Shown here: positions 37,250-47,549 of the stretch, in pieces
Numbering within the stretch: the stretch's first letter is position 1
Layout of the letters: each line of letters opens with the position of its first letter
Source: Taenia hydatigena
Lineage: Eukaryota > Platyhelminthes > Cestoda > Cyclophyllidea > Taeniidae
DNA length: 64,000 nt
Assembly (NCBI GenBank): GCA_036345935.2
Contig: JADWOT020001185.1
Span: 62,001 to 126,000, forward strand
Direction: 5' to 3'
Program-made: the position numbers and the translations under genes
Notes under the pieces: model-generated
Told to the model about the DNA's origin: nothing
What the model saw: the letters and a program-made list of their open reading frames with translations, nothing else
Database searches by the model: none

Positions 37250-37870
37250 TTGAAGGCTCCAACCTGTTCATTTTCATCTCCTACAAGAGTGCAGTGGATT
37301 GGTCCTGATTAATCTGCATTCGTCATTTTGATGGGTGATAAGTGTGAAAGTGTTTCTGGGCAGAGCAATTAAGCAAAGCAGATGTGCGTACAAGATCAAA
37401 TGCCTTAAAAATTTGCACGTTCTATTTTGACCGCAGTGTGTCTGTTCACAAAGCTGTAGGTGCGACGGATGGATAGGCTTTGGGAAGGAAGAATTTAAGG
37501 GTTCAGCTAAGGCGCTCCAAGGTAAACATTTTAACGCTACAGATCTTAGAGACTGTTAACACTCCTAGCGCAATGCATTTCAAAATATCGGTTTGTTTTA
37601 GTAGCCGATCGAAAATGATGCATCTTGCCTTTGACTGCCTAGTGGATGACCAATTTGCCTTATAGCCCTTTCCTCGAAACTTTGCCGATTTCTTGAACTA
37701 ATTTGAGTGCTATCGTATCGTCAGCAATCTACTACGTACAACGTTTTGCTCTTAATAATAGTTTTGTGGGATTTTATTTGCTTTGGCACTACATTTTCGA
37801 TGTCACCTCGGAGCACTTGCGTGGTTTATCATTTGGGCGTGTGACTTTCGCCATCCCTAATGTGTTGCGT
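37250..37870 (+). pseudogene. partial CELF pseudogene (RRM3 exons, intron, 3' UTR), right arm
   Basis: GGCTCCAACCTGTTCATTTT at 37255 matches the GSNLFIF codons of the intact gene with two differences. The following exon 6 sequence is scrambled by indels, the intron stretch (gcacgttct...accgcagtgtgt, about 37415-37441) matches intron 31920-31995, and gatggataggctttggga matches exon 7 with a stop in place of Tyr. A deletion of about 19 bp relative to the left copy removes most of the AQNAIR codons. Same strand as, and about 5 kb downstream of, the intact gene. Confidence 0.8.
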
Positions 37871-38525
37871 GACTGTCGGTTTAAGTAAAATTTGGATGGT
37901 TTTGCTTTAACTATTGCTCTTGCCTTAATACATGCAGCACAGCTCCCATCATTTAGAGTTATTCTGCATGCAGATTTTATTCATGCCCTTTGCACTATTT
38001 GCTTAATATAACGTTCAAGCTGGCTGATCGCATCGCCATGTTTCTATCATTCGCCGACTTTCAATTGCTTTTTCTGTCTTGGTTGGCTATAGCTCATTTG
38101 CATCGCATACAACGCATTTATTAGGGCAAATATTTCTCTTCTTTGCCAATACTTGATTCGTGAGACCAGAAATGATGCTCTAATGAAGTTGGCATGTCAT
38201 TTTTATTCCAGAAAAACCCAAGTGTATTTAACTGAAGCTGCAGGAGGATGCACAAGTTACGTTCTTTGCACAAGTTAATCAACCAAATGCATAAGGTGTG
38301 GTTTTGCAACGTGCAAGAAGCAAACTACGATAAAGACTGCAGTTTTTGATATTTAATTTATCAGACGATGAGGGATGATTTAGGTTACAACTAATCACAT
38401 TTGGTGGATTAGCCCTCGGTAACTACCAGCCATGATGGTAGGCCATTTTCCGTCATTATAATAGAGGGCCTGTCTGTAGAGGATGCTTTTGTAAGCTCTG
38501 TTCCCCGTGCGGTTCGCATTATCGT
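37871..38525. other. right-arm segment without recognised gene
   Basis: Counterpart of 22123-22789. Substitutions are spread evenly and no coding frame is shared between arms. Confidence 0.4.
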
Positions 38526-38609
38526 AAAGAAAAGTGCAGTAACATTTCTCATTTGCATTGATGCGCAATGTAATTAACGGCCCAAAAATGAACTCATAAC
38601 CTTTTTAGG

Positions 38610-39050
38610 ATGGTAACAAGCCCAGACGGATTCCTGGTCCTAGATTGCAGCAGCTGCAACTCATGCACTCACAATTCAGCGTGCGGTAATGCAGACGCCC
38701 CAATGGATATGCTCAACAATGAACGGCCGCTGAGGACTACCATTACAATTGACTTGCGACCGACATCCATTACGCCACTGATATTCTTTGATATCTTACC
38801 ACTTCTGTTAGGCCTAGGTTATTGTCATTATACCGTGCTGACCTCAAGGTGCCTAAGGACCTCTAACCTACTATATGATCCTGCGTCTACCCAGCCACTA
38901 CCCCTGATGCTCTACATAGTGACAACCGGCGTATGTACTGTCTCGCCTTCAGTATGTGCTGCAGTCATTCGTAGCACTTATGTGAAGCTTTTATTAAGCT
39001 ACCATTTAATAATTTGTTTTTCGCACCTTTTTATATGGCTACATATTTAA
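38610..39050 (+). CDS. hypothetical hydrophobic protein, 146 codons (right copy)
   Basis: Identical in sequence to 21598-22038. In this arm it follows the CELF pseudogene on the same strand, with the acceptor-like cctttttag immediately before its ATG. The base after the stop is the first difference between the arms. Confidence 0.35.
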   Translation: MVTSPDGFLVLDCSSCNSCTHNSACGNADAPMDMLNNERPLRTTITIDLRPTSITPLIFFDILPLLLGLGYCHYTVLTSRCLRTSNLLYDPASTQPLPLMLYIVTTGVCTVSPSVCAAVIRSTYVKLLLSYHLIICFSHLFIWLHI

Positions 39051-40194
39051 AGTATCATAAATGCATTTCAGGGCCTTCCTATTACGTCTTGATCCCAGTT
39101 TATCACTTGGGTCATTGAATGTCGCAGCCTCCGTTTGATGTAGCATAAGAGATCCCTAATTCACAAACTGGCCACTGTAATTGGTTCGGTGCTTGCTTCT
39201 TTGCATTTGTTCTTTGATTTATTTATTTATTAAACCCAATTTATGAGCCCCATGCACATTGCTAAGACTGCAAATGAGTGCAAACACAGACAACAGATCC
39301 TTATGTGATGTTACGCGATAGAATCAGGAGCTCATTACGATGCCAGTGAGATACCACGTCTGCAACTCACAGCTATCAACGCTTGTCAATGACTCGCTGC
39401 ACGACTCATACGACTTCGCACAATTGCACCAAAGAGGGACTCTCAGCGAGGCCGAAATAAGATGATCTGAGGAGTGTCCAAGTGCCTGAATTCCCACCGA
39501 TGTTGATCTGCTCTTGTACGTCATCATAGTTTTGTCTTGAATACACATATTCCAATCTCAAACTATTCCCAAACTCACTAATGTACTCAAATTTACTAGA
39601 TCTGAGCTTCAGTCGTGCCTGCAACTCTAGTTGATTTTGCCGTTCTTGCAATTGGTGGTGATATGTCTTATCACTTAGCTGTTACGTAAAATTAAACAAC
39701 TACTCAGTCTAATTAGATTTCGTCAACTGCATTCTGTGGCTTTACAAAATGCAGTCAGTTATGGCGTGAATAAACATCACTGGCTGGCTGATTGCAGATC
39801 GAGAAGACATCGCGTCAGGTGGCATTACAACATTGTCCTGGCAACCAAACCTCCGTCTGCTTACTCACATTAGAGTATCTCTGATTGTGAGTTCAGCGAT
39901 GAGTTCCAATCGAGTAAAAGAATAGGATCATGCAAGCAGACACAAAGTCGGTTAAGCGTGAACATAATTTTTGCAGATCTAAAGAGGCACACTAGTGGGT
40001 ATTCGATTCATCTTGGAGAAGTCCATCTTCTTCTCAAGGGATGCAAATGCAGATGTAGACTTGGCCCAAATGCTGACGCTTTGGATTCGCAAGTGGGAAG
40101 CGGGGTAGAATGTTGAACAAGCGATTCACTATCTGATGCTTAGCGTTAACTTAATGAGAAAGAGACTAAAAGGTGCATGCGGGCTTGACTGCGT
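39051..40194. other. right-arm segment without recognised gene
   Basis: Counterpart of 20426-21597, diverged with indels. Nothing recognised. Confidence 0.4.
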
Positions 40195-40470
40195 TTGACT
40201 GAAATCCTAGTCTACTGGACATGAGAATGATGGCATCAGTAGAGGATTTGGATAGATTAATTCTACCACATCGATTGCCTTCTGCTCTAGAGCTGGTAAT
40301 GACTCTGCTATCCTCAATTATATCAGCACATTTTCCCACTGTTTAGCAAAGGAACAAATAGTCTTCCTTCGTTTAATGTAAACGTATCGCGATAGGGCTA
40401 AAAACCGCATAGACGCAGAGCAAAGACTTCGCTCAAGCGTGTCGCTTGGATTAGAGTCACATGCAAGGAA
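40195..40470 (-). pseudogene. possible histone H4-like remnant, right arm
   Basis: Counterpart of 20150-20425. In one frame it reads WENVLI, a TAA, then ...AESLPALEQKAIDVVELI; the ENV-to-DVV spacing is one residue shorter than in H4. In the same frame it also looks like an unrelated amphipathic protein, so the H4 label is tentative. Confidence 0.22.
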
Positions 40471-40574
40471 CCAGTAGAAAACACACTCTCAACTGATTGG
40501 CTTACACTAAAGCACGCGCCGCTATAGTACATGGATCGGGTTGGTTTACTGGTGGCGCTGATGATAAACTTGAG

Positions 40575-40939
40575 CACACAAAGTGTAGAGGAGAAAAGTG
40601 GTTGGACAGTCGCATTCGAAACGGATCATGGATTGCAAACTCACTATGCAGTGGCAGGCGTACCACAGTCCATAAATCTCTGCTCGTAATGATCTGGTCA
40701 TTCTACTGCGTTACCGCATCGACTCAGTAGCAATTCGCTCAAAGTTATCGTCCATGAAGGAGTTCATTTCACACATCGTCTTCCAGGAGATGCCCGCATC
40801 AGGATGGACTTCGCCCGACGCTATCAATGCAGGTAGCGTAACTCATCTTCGACATCTTCTCTATCTCTTTCACCGTATTCTGTACCTTCACCCTTGATGC
40901 CTTCTTCGCAGCCTTGCCTGCCACTACCTTGGGGATCAT
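40575..40939 (-). pseudogene. H2B: histone H2B pseudogene, right arm
   Basis: ATG at 40939, then KVVAGKAAKKASRVK, a damaged tail, [13 protein letters not shown] and [16 protein letters not shown], with stops and frame changes between them. Compared with the left copy it lacks the early TAG after VKEK but has Met and Asn in place of Val and Ile in the VVDIF stretch. Each arm has therefore decayed separately at this point. No intact H2B exists in this stretch. Confidence 0.85.
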
Positions 40940-41173
40940 GACAACCTTTTCCCTTCAGTGGAACGCAACACCATTACTGACAAATTTTACGTCGCCAATG
41001 CCATAGGCGCCAGCCCATCGCAACTACCACAAATGGATCATTAATCTTCTCTTTGGCCTGATCATATAGAGAGAAGAGCGTGCTAACAGCCCGCCATAGT
41101 TCAACGCCATTGCTATGGTGCTACTTTTGCATGAGCCTGGAAGCACCACTTTGGTTGGCCTTAGCTTTTTCGT

Positions 41174-41563
41174 TTGTTGTATGCACTACTACTAGTTGCT
41201 GGTCAGTACGTCGTGCTTGCGCAAATCATGATGAAAGTACGGGAAAATACCATTCGGCTGTTAGTACATTTGCAACTCATTTGCTTGTCTTTTAGGCCAT
41301 TTTATCTACTTTCTAGAGGAAGCAAGCAGTCCAACTTGGATCAGAATCACTTGAATTACTCCGTGCTGTACGATAATGAACTTAAAAATGCAACTGTTCC
41401 AAATGCGTGTTGGGTGGCTTTAGTTGGGAAATTCAAGCTCACACTTACAAATGGATGCCAATCAATGCGGCGGTTTCTCAAAAATTTATCTTTGTACAAA
41501 ACCTGTGGGTGGCACAGAAATAACCTTACTTGTCGATTTGTTCCGGCATTGAAATATCCGTAA
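41174..41563 (+). CDS. hypothetical cysteine-containing, possibly secreted protein (right copy)
   Basis: Identical to 19057-19446. The frame stays open back to about 41165, just after ccttag. The first ATG is at 41228. Downstream of the stop, the identical block continues for 131 bp without a coding frame on this strand. Confidence 0.35.
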   Translation: MLYALLLVAGQYVVLAQIMMKVRENTIRLLVHLQLICLSFRPFYLLSRGSKQSNLDQNHLNYSVLYDNELKNATVPNACWVALVGKFKLTLTNGCQSMRRFLKNLSLYKTCGWHRNNLTCRFVPALKYP

Positions 41564-41694
41564 TTGTGCTAGCCTGTCCATGAATCTGTCTTTGGAAAAA
41601 CAAAAGTCTAGTCTGTCCATAAGCAATGCTTTCTAATGCAACAACAGTGTTACAGGTGTCTACAAGACCTATGGGAACTTCAGTATTAGTGCTT

Positions 41695-42575
41695 ATAAAA
41701 AATGCATGCAAGCCTCCAAATCTTCCTTCAGCAGTGCTTGTGTCGGGCTAGAGATCTAGTGAGTGTTTATTCACATACTTAGAGACGTGGCTGTAGAATA
41801 TTTAAAAAAATTTACCAAAAGAATAATGCTTATAATCATTTCAGTGATTTCACCATCCACGGTAGCTCATTTTGCACCAACTTTTGGCTTTTGCCCAATA
41901 ATCCTTTCTCTGAAGTTACGACTTGTGTCACACCTATTTATCGGCCATGATAGGTACCCTAGTAAAGTTCCAATAAAGACAGCTCGTCGCATCGTTTGAT
42001 TTTGGTCTCAGGTCACAAGCATTAAATAGTAGCACTAACCGGTCACACGTGGACGTAGTGAAGCAGTTAAATTGCCTCACTGCACAAATCCGTCTCACCA
42101 TCTGCCAATGTACACGATTTTCGCAACTTAGAGTAAAAATCGAATGGCACTACATGTAGGCGTTTATCCTACCAACCAAGGCAATAATTTTATGGTCCGT
42201 GTGTTCCGTCTATTTACTTTGAGAATTACAAATAACCGGTTGATGTCAAAAGTAAATTAATGATGCAAAGGCTTTCTTATGGTGGGCAAGATGCGCAAAA
42301 CCTTCCTTCCAATTCTCTTTTCCTGATACTATATGATTAATTGTGCACCTTAATTTGAAGAAGAGGAGGGACGTGGATGACTGTGAAATTGTAACTAGTG
42401 AGCGCACCCAGAATATGTTGAATCTAGTATAATATAAGCAATGAGAAGTAAAAATCGTCCCTTCTAGGCACTGCCTTGCACTTGCGGTCGGTCCGATAGT
42501 CATACAGATGAAAGAATCAAACGCATATCAGGCTTTGTACATCAGGTTCTTATTAATTAATAATAAAGGGATATA
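41695..42575. other. right-arm segment without recognised gene
   Basis: Counterpart of 18015-18925. The 42400-42520 part is nearly identical to the left arm (one to two differences per 60 bp), the rest less so. Confidence 0.4.
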
Positions 42576-42742
42576 ATATAGTCGCATCGTTTGCTGCAAA
42601 TGCAAATCCGAAGCAGATGGTCAGTTTGCTGATGATTAATGCGGCTTTGTCGATTGTGCTGGCCTGCATCGTCCAAGAGGTCGGATAAATGCATTGCCAT
42701 TTCTTTTAATGTGTACATGATACAATAGCGTAAAGCTGGACA
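42576..42742 (-). pseudogene. histone H2A-like pseudogene fragment, right arm
   Basis: Same reading as the left copy with independent changes (DLLDDAGQHNRQSRIN against GPLDGAGQRNRQSRIN). It keeps the A-x3-N-(R/K)-(Q/K)-(S/T)-RI pattern of the H2A docking region. No stop lies within the fragment, but the rest of H2A is absent. Confidence 0.5.
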
Positions 42743-43059
42743 TGCAACCATTTGAACTTAGTCGACATAATAACGACAGGCTCTATGCTAGTACTCATGT
42801 TGCCCTGCCAAATCTTGGATATTTGAGAGCAAAAATTTCTTCATTGATCGAGTTTTTACATTTGGACTCCTGCTTTACATTGCATTAGTTAAAGAAATTG
42901 CTGCGTTTTTAATCTATATCCACCACGATCCCTTCGTAAGCTTTAATGCTGACCAAAACTATAAAAAGCACTTGAACAGGGGCACAAACTCATTTTGAAA
43001 GAGAAAATTATCGGCATCTCTTGGTTAATAACTGCGCAACATGTCCTGTACTTACTGCC

Positions 43060-43320
43060 CAAATAAGTTCTAGTTTTCTTCAATTCGGTTATCTTTGGTG
43101 AAGTTGGCACTTGGCGTAACTTGGTAATGCCTACAAGATTATCAGACATTAGGCCACCAAGAACAGATGCCTTCATTTCGAATTTAGGCTATCACGAGCG
43201 GTCAGGTGGACTAAAGTAAACCGTGGTACAGAAATAGATGTAAAACATATTACATTTCGGTTAAAAAAGAAGGATACGCCAACAGCAGTCCATCTCGTTG
43301 ACACATGGGATTCTCGCGTG
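43060..43320 (-). pseudogene. histone H3-like remnant, outer end of right arm
   Basis: Two overlapping frames give H-x5-T...SVPRFTLVHLTARD, which aligns gap-free to H3 H-x5-T...KLPFQRLVREIAQD, then KAS-VLGGLMSDN against EASEAYLVGLFEDTN, and SPKITEL against MPKDIQL. Identity is low and one frame change is required. The left copy preserves a different subset of H3 landmarks. Confidence 0.35.
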
Positions 43321-43733
43321 CTCGGTCCCATGTTAGACAGACTGTTACTGTAGCAAGTTAATCCTCGTATGCACACCAGAGTCGTTTCTTCAGTTGTCTA
43401 TTTTGCAATTATTGCCACTAAATCCAAGAAAAATAACATTAGATACTCTCCGGCTTTCCATGACATCACCAGCACTTCAATTTCAGCCCAGGTTCCTCCC
43501 TCACCGAACATTGCGAAAGAAGGAATCAGAGGGTGGCACTGACCTACGCATATTTGGAGTTGCCACACAACCGCATCTACATGCAGGGTGAAATGGAGGG
43601 AAGGGCACACCAGCATGATGAAGAGCATAAGCTATATATACGAAAGCCGATGAGTAAGAGCGAATGCGTTGCATGTAATACAGCGCCAGACCACCCAGCA
43701 GTGGCGGACCGATAGAAAGAACAGCGAGTACAA
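43321..43733. other. right flank next to tRNA-like gene, no recognised gene
   Basis: Several overlapping short frames on both strands (43394-43770). None carries a motif. Composition becomes more GC-rich toward the tRNA-like sequence. Confidence 0.4.
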
Positions 43734-43805
43734 GGACCTGGCCGGGATTTGAATCTGGGGCCTCTCGCACCTTAAGCGAATATCATACCCCCAGGCCACC
43801 AAGTC
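43734..43805 (-). tRNA. tRNA-Pro-like gene with AAG anticodon, probably a pseudogene
   Basis: 72 nt. Acceptor stem of 7 pairs (GACTTGG with CCAGGTC, one G-T), D arm GCCT...TGAT, anticodon stem TTCGC/GCGAG, loop TTAAGGT, T loop TTCAAAT. Body and length match eukaryotic tRNA-Pro (AGG), but the middle anticodon base is A, giving AAG (Leu). It has no long variable arm, so it is not a tRNA-Leu. The T stem has two A-C mismatches (CCAGA against CCCGG) and no TTTT terminator follows closely, so function is doubtful. Confidence 0.65.
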
Positions 43806-44260
43806 GGTCTTCCTCCCCCCTCCTGCCCTACACCCATTCCCTTCCCCCTTGTTGTTTCTTCACTTTATCACCTCCCTCCACTCCTCCACTCACTCAATCA
43901 GCCACCCAGCCAGCCGACCATCCATCGTCTCGGAGTGCAGCCCAACGCAACGCTACGCCGTCCAATGCAATCACCACCCCTTCTATTCCACCACTATCCA
44001 TCTCTGCCCTCCACGTGCTATGCGTCCGCGCTGCCCTTTTCTGCCTTCCAACGCCAACACCACTCACAGCAAATACGCCCTCCTCTTCGAAAAATGCACC
44101 CGCATTTATACATTTCCGACCACCAACCACCTTTTTCGCTTACTCATCCACCAACCCACTCTTTAATGCCCGACAAGCGGTCTACTTATCATCCGATCGG
44201 TCCCCTTCTCCTCTTTCGTTGCTACTTGCCCACCGAATACTTGCACATTTGCCAACACCG
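43806..44260. other. pyrimidine-rich tract beside tRNA-like gene
   Basis: Strongly C/T-rich top strand (tcctcccccctcctgcccta and similar), which makes long, unconvincing Pro/Ser/His-rich frames on the plus strand (43849-44166, 43935-44270). A similar tract, on the opposite strand, lies beside the Ser/Phe tRNA-like pair at 50730-51000. Confidence 0.5.
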
Positions 44261-45124
44261 TGAGAGGTAGCCTGCAAACTGCAACATGAATGAAGGCACG
44301 CACACATGCAACGCCAGCAGGCCAGCAGACCTGTGGCGGCAGGTGTAAAATGCACCACCACCAGGTGGCGTCTCACTCCTGCCAGAAGCTGGGCTCCAAT
44401 TTACGCTTGCAATTTATGCTTCTCCGCGTTCATTGTTTCTCCTTCTGCTGGCGTTCTTACTAATATTTACAACATTTTTCCCATTATTTTCTTTTTATGA
44501 AATGTGATAAAATTAGCTTTAAATTAATTCGTTGTATGCCATGTTGTTACATTGGTACGAATATTACCTTGGGTTTAAGAATAGCGTATAATTTGCGAAA
44601 AGAAAGCCATTGCGTTTTGGTTTCTGCATTGTTGCCGCCTATCCTAAGCACTTTTAAATTTTAATATCTCGTTTTTGCTAATTACGTGGTTGACTTGTCT
44701 CTGCTCCTCCACCAACTTCTGAATTTCCCTTGTTCGATTAATTTCGCAGAGGCATCATATCAAGTCTTGCACGCAATCGCAGACAACAGTACTAACTTGC
44801 TTCATGCTAAGGATAGACTGAATCAATGCAGTGCATCGCGTCGACAGTAGAAGAACATTGTGTGTACTAACCAGCCTGACTCAGTCAAGTAACCTTAGAC
44901 ACATAACTGATCCTGTGATCGGATGCATCAACTTCCTCGCGACAACCTGCTTGGGTCCCAAACGCGCTGTCTTAGCAACCATTATATTCCCATATACACC
45001 CAAACCGCCTCCTCCTCTTCCACCTCTTCCTCGCTTCAAGTCCACTGCGCCAAAAGAGGGAGAGCCAGCACCAGAGGTGCGTTGTCCACAAGCATAAGAA
45101 GGAGGGTATTTGGACCTGCATTGA
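44261..45124. other. right flank segment without recognised gene
   Basis: A proline-rich frame at 44831-45097 (PPPPLPPLPRF) overlaps a glycine-rich frame on the other strand, as expected from a CCT/TCC repeat. Not called as a gene. Confidence 0.4.
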
Positions 45125-45418
45125 ATGCATAGGCCACCTAAGGACGAGCAAGTGATAATAGTGAATGACACACGTTGTGTAGGCAATTTCCGTGCCATAC
45201 AGCGCAAATCATGGTGGCAAGCAGAGTGGTTTTGTGCGCGTAAAATTAAACAGCTCGTGATGAAGCATGTTGTGAACGACGAGACAATCCATAAACCTAC
45301 TTATATCTACACCAAGCACGCAGGACACTTGAGAGATGCAGCCATATTAAAGACGGTTGTATGTCCATGCATCAATAAAGTTCCTGGTGGTGGTAATCCC
45401 AATCGGAACCCACAATAG
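45125..45418 (+). CDS. hypothetical protein, 97 codons
   Basis: ATG-to-TAG frame with mixed charged and aromatic residues (KSWWQAEWFCARKIKQ) and little low complexity. It is followed 31 bp later on the same strand by another ATG frame (45450-45650, 66 codons) and by a third at 45789-46088. No domain recognised and no splice evidence. This is one of the denser groups of same-strand frames in the flank, but it could be chance in a GC-richer patch. Confidence 0.22.
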   Translation: MHRPPKDEQVIIVNDTRCVGNFRAIQRKSWWQAEWFCARKIKQLVMKHVVNDETIHKPTYIYTKHAGHLRDAAILKTVVCPCINKVPGGGNPNRNPQ

Positions 45419-47357
45419 GTGATCTCGTTGACGTCCAGCAAGTGAATTCATGACGACTAACGCTTATCTTGGCAATAAATTGTACAAGGAACAAGGTTTC
45501 TCCGAAAAAAGTGAATGCGAACGTACCAATACATTTACGAGCAGTGTACCAAGACAGGGGAGCGGTTTATCCCAGGACGAGCCTGCCCAGGCACTGATTA
45601 AAAGCTGGATGGCGTATGTAAACTTACGAAGGAAAAGTAAGGAAAAGTAAATGCCGATCTCACTGCTATATGTTTTCACGCTTCATTTACAAAAGCTCTA
45701 ATGTAACGAACGATGCTTGTAGTCATCCGAAGACAATATTAAGGGTGTTACTCTGACTTTCTATTCTACATTCCTATCGGCGGAACATATGCCGAAGCCA
45801 AACAGTCGCACTAAAGCACGAGGCGTGCAGGGATATTCCACCATCTTTTGCCTCTCATACCTGCAAGAAGCTCAGATTGCAATCCAGAATAAATATTATA
45901 TGCTGTGGGATATAGCTTCTCAACGACGAGGCAAAAGAACTATCCAACGCCATTTAAATTTACCCCGCTATAAAACGGGGTATCACCTCATTCTTATCCG
46001 TACCCTCTTCATTCCTCCTATTATATCGTCATCCCTTTCTCACATTAACGCATCACATGGGAAACCAAAATTAACAAGATGGGAATGAAGTGACATCATG
46101 TCAACAGTGCTCAGGACTGCGTTGACTGTCTCGCAAACAAACACTCTGTGCAGCGAAATTCACAGCAAGTGTACATCGCATTTGGCGGGAGCCATAAAGT
46201 GTCAGCCAGGGTACCTGCAACTCCGGAGTAAGTACCTGTTTGGTTCGACTAAATTCTCGGACATGCAAGTGCGTTGCCTGCCCCATTTTAGCTGCTAATT
46301 TTTGGAAGCTGAGGACACTGAGTTTCATGCAATCACTGGCCAGCGCCTTTCTCTCCCATGGAGTGTAACAAGATTCCCAAATGTCCTGTAGCTATGCAAA
46401 ATTACGGGCAGTCACCAGTGGTTGGATGTGGTGAAGATCATTTGGCGTGGATGTGATGTGAACGTTAGGCCTTTATTTTATCTACAGTCTGACATCTGGT
46501 TTGGGGTTGTTCAGCTAAATGGTATTTGAAGCGTCCGACTCGCCCTCAGAAGCAGAAGGATCGAAAAATGCTACTTGACTTGCTTGTAATTAAAGGCCCG
46601 ATTGCTGTTTGCAATCATAAATGGACTCATAAAACGTCAGAAGTTGCGGTCCATATTGGTTTATATAACGGCTTTCGCAAAGATTAGTGTTTCATAAAGC
46701 ATTTTGGGGCTTAGTAGTGTTTGGCAGATAAAGCGGTGGCCTTTAGAGTGCCATCAGGAGGGACGCTATTGATGTCAATTTGCGTGCATTGCCAGATCTT
46801 GCTATTTGGCCTTGTGAACGACAACGCTGGTGGTTTCGAGTTTATACGAGTGGTTTTTGGCTACTGAGTTCAGTCTGTTTTAAGGGATTGAAATATCTTC
46901 ATAAATTTAGACCCTGTGGTAGGTGCATGTGGCTGATAATATGACGTTTAATTACTCTGATGCGGCAACATTATTTCCAAGTATACATGCAGCTGCTCAG
47001 AAGGAATGCGGTCGGTTATTGTTCTCAAATGCATTCAAGGTGATGGTGACAAGTGCATTCTCAGATTGAGGTAAGATTTCCAACAGGTGGTAATTTTGGA
47101 GGCTGATTGTTTGACCGGTAATGTGGTCTTGCAATTGTTATTTGCAGTTTGACCATTTCGAAAACTGCTTATGTTAGAATTGTAGCTGCTCTGGACGTGG
47201 ACCTACGATCGCCTACGATCGGTGTCACCGCGCTTGCAATGTGAACGCGAATCAGTGTGTAGGGCATATCGAGCTCATCTACTCCTCCGCGCTAGCCTTA
47301 AGGAGCTGAATCAACGGCGCGTGCATTTAATACTGCTTATTCTATCGTGGCAATCAA
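45419..47357. other. right flank segment without recognised gene
   Basis: Short frames only. Near 47200-47225 cctacgatcg occurs as a direct pair with one base difference. Nothing else noted. Confidence 0.35.
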
Positions 47358-47549
47358 GTGCGGGCGTTCGACCACCTCAATGAGGTGTTTGTACCGGTCG
47401 GGACATCTGTCAAGCTGGATGGTGTTTGTCATTCGTGTGCTGAGTGCAGCGCATCGCTTCAGTCTTCCTCTTTAGTATTAGAGCAGCTGCATTCTACTCT
47501 GTGCTGTGATCGTTGCAACTGGCTCCACATTTGTTGGAGTTTAAGCGAA
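47358..47549 (+). pseudogene. faint LIM-domain-like remnant
   Basis: The frame VCHSCAECSASLQSSSLVLE, followed by LCCDRC, has the C-x3-C-x2-C...C-x2-C spacing of the C-terminal half of a LIM zinc-binding domain (usually H-x2-CF-x-C-x2-C...CxxC), but the zinc His is replaced by Asp and the Phe by His. No flanking LIM half or convincing splice sites found. A relic or a coincidence. Confidence 0.25.

Larger units (their letters stand above)
34164..43100 (-). repeat. right arm of large inverted repeat
   Basis: Inverted partner of 17494-26746. Blocks identical to the left arm are 34295-35315, 38526-39050 and 41144-41694. The coordinate sum of paired positions shifts from 60910 (inner) to 60648 and 60620 and then to 60590 (outer), which locates the net indels between blocks. 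Confidence 0.95.

Noticed and set aside
43849..44270. Overlapping 105- and 111-codon Pro/His/Ser-rich frames
   Set aside because: Two offset frames are open together because the tract is pyrimidine-rich; typical of composition, not coding.
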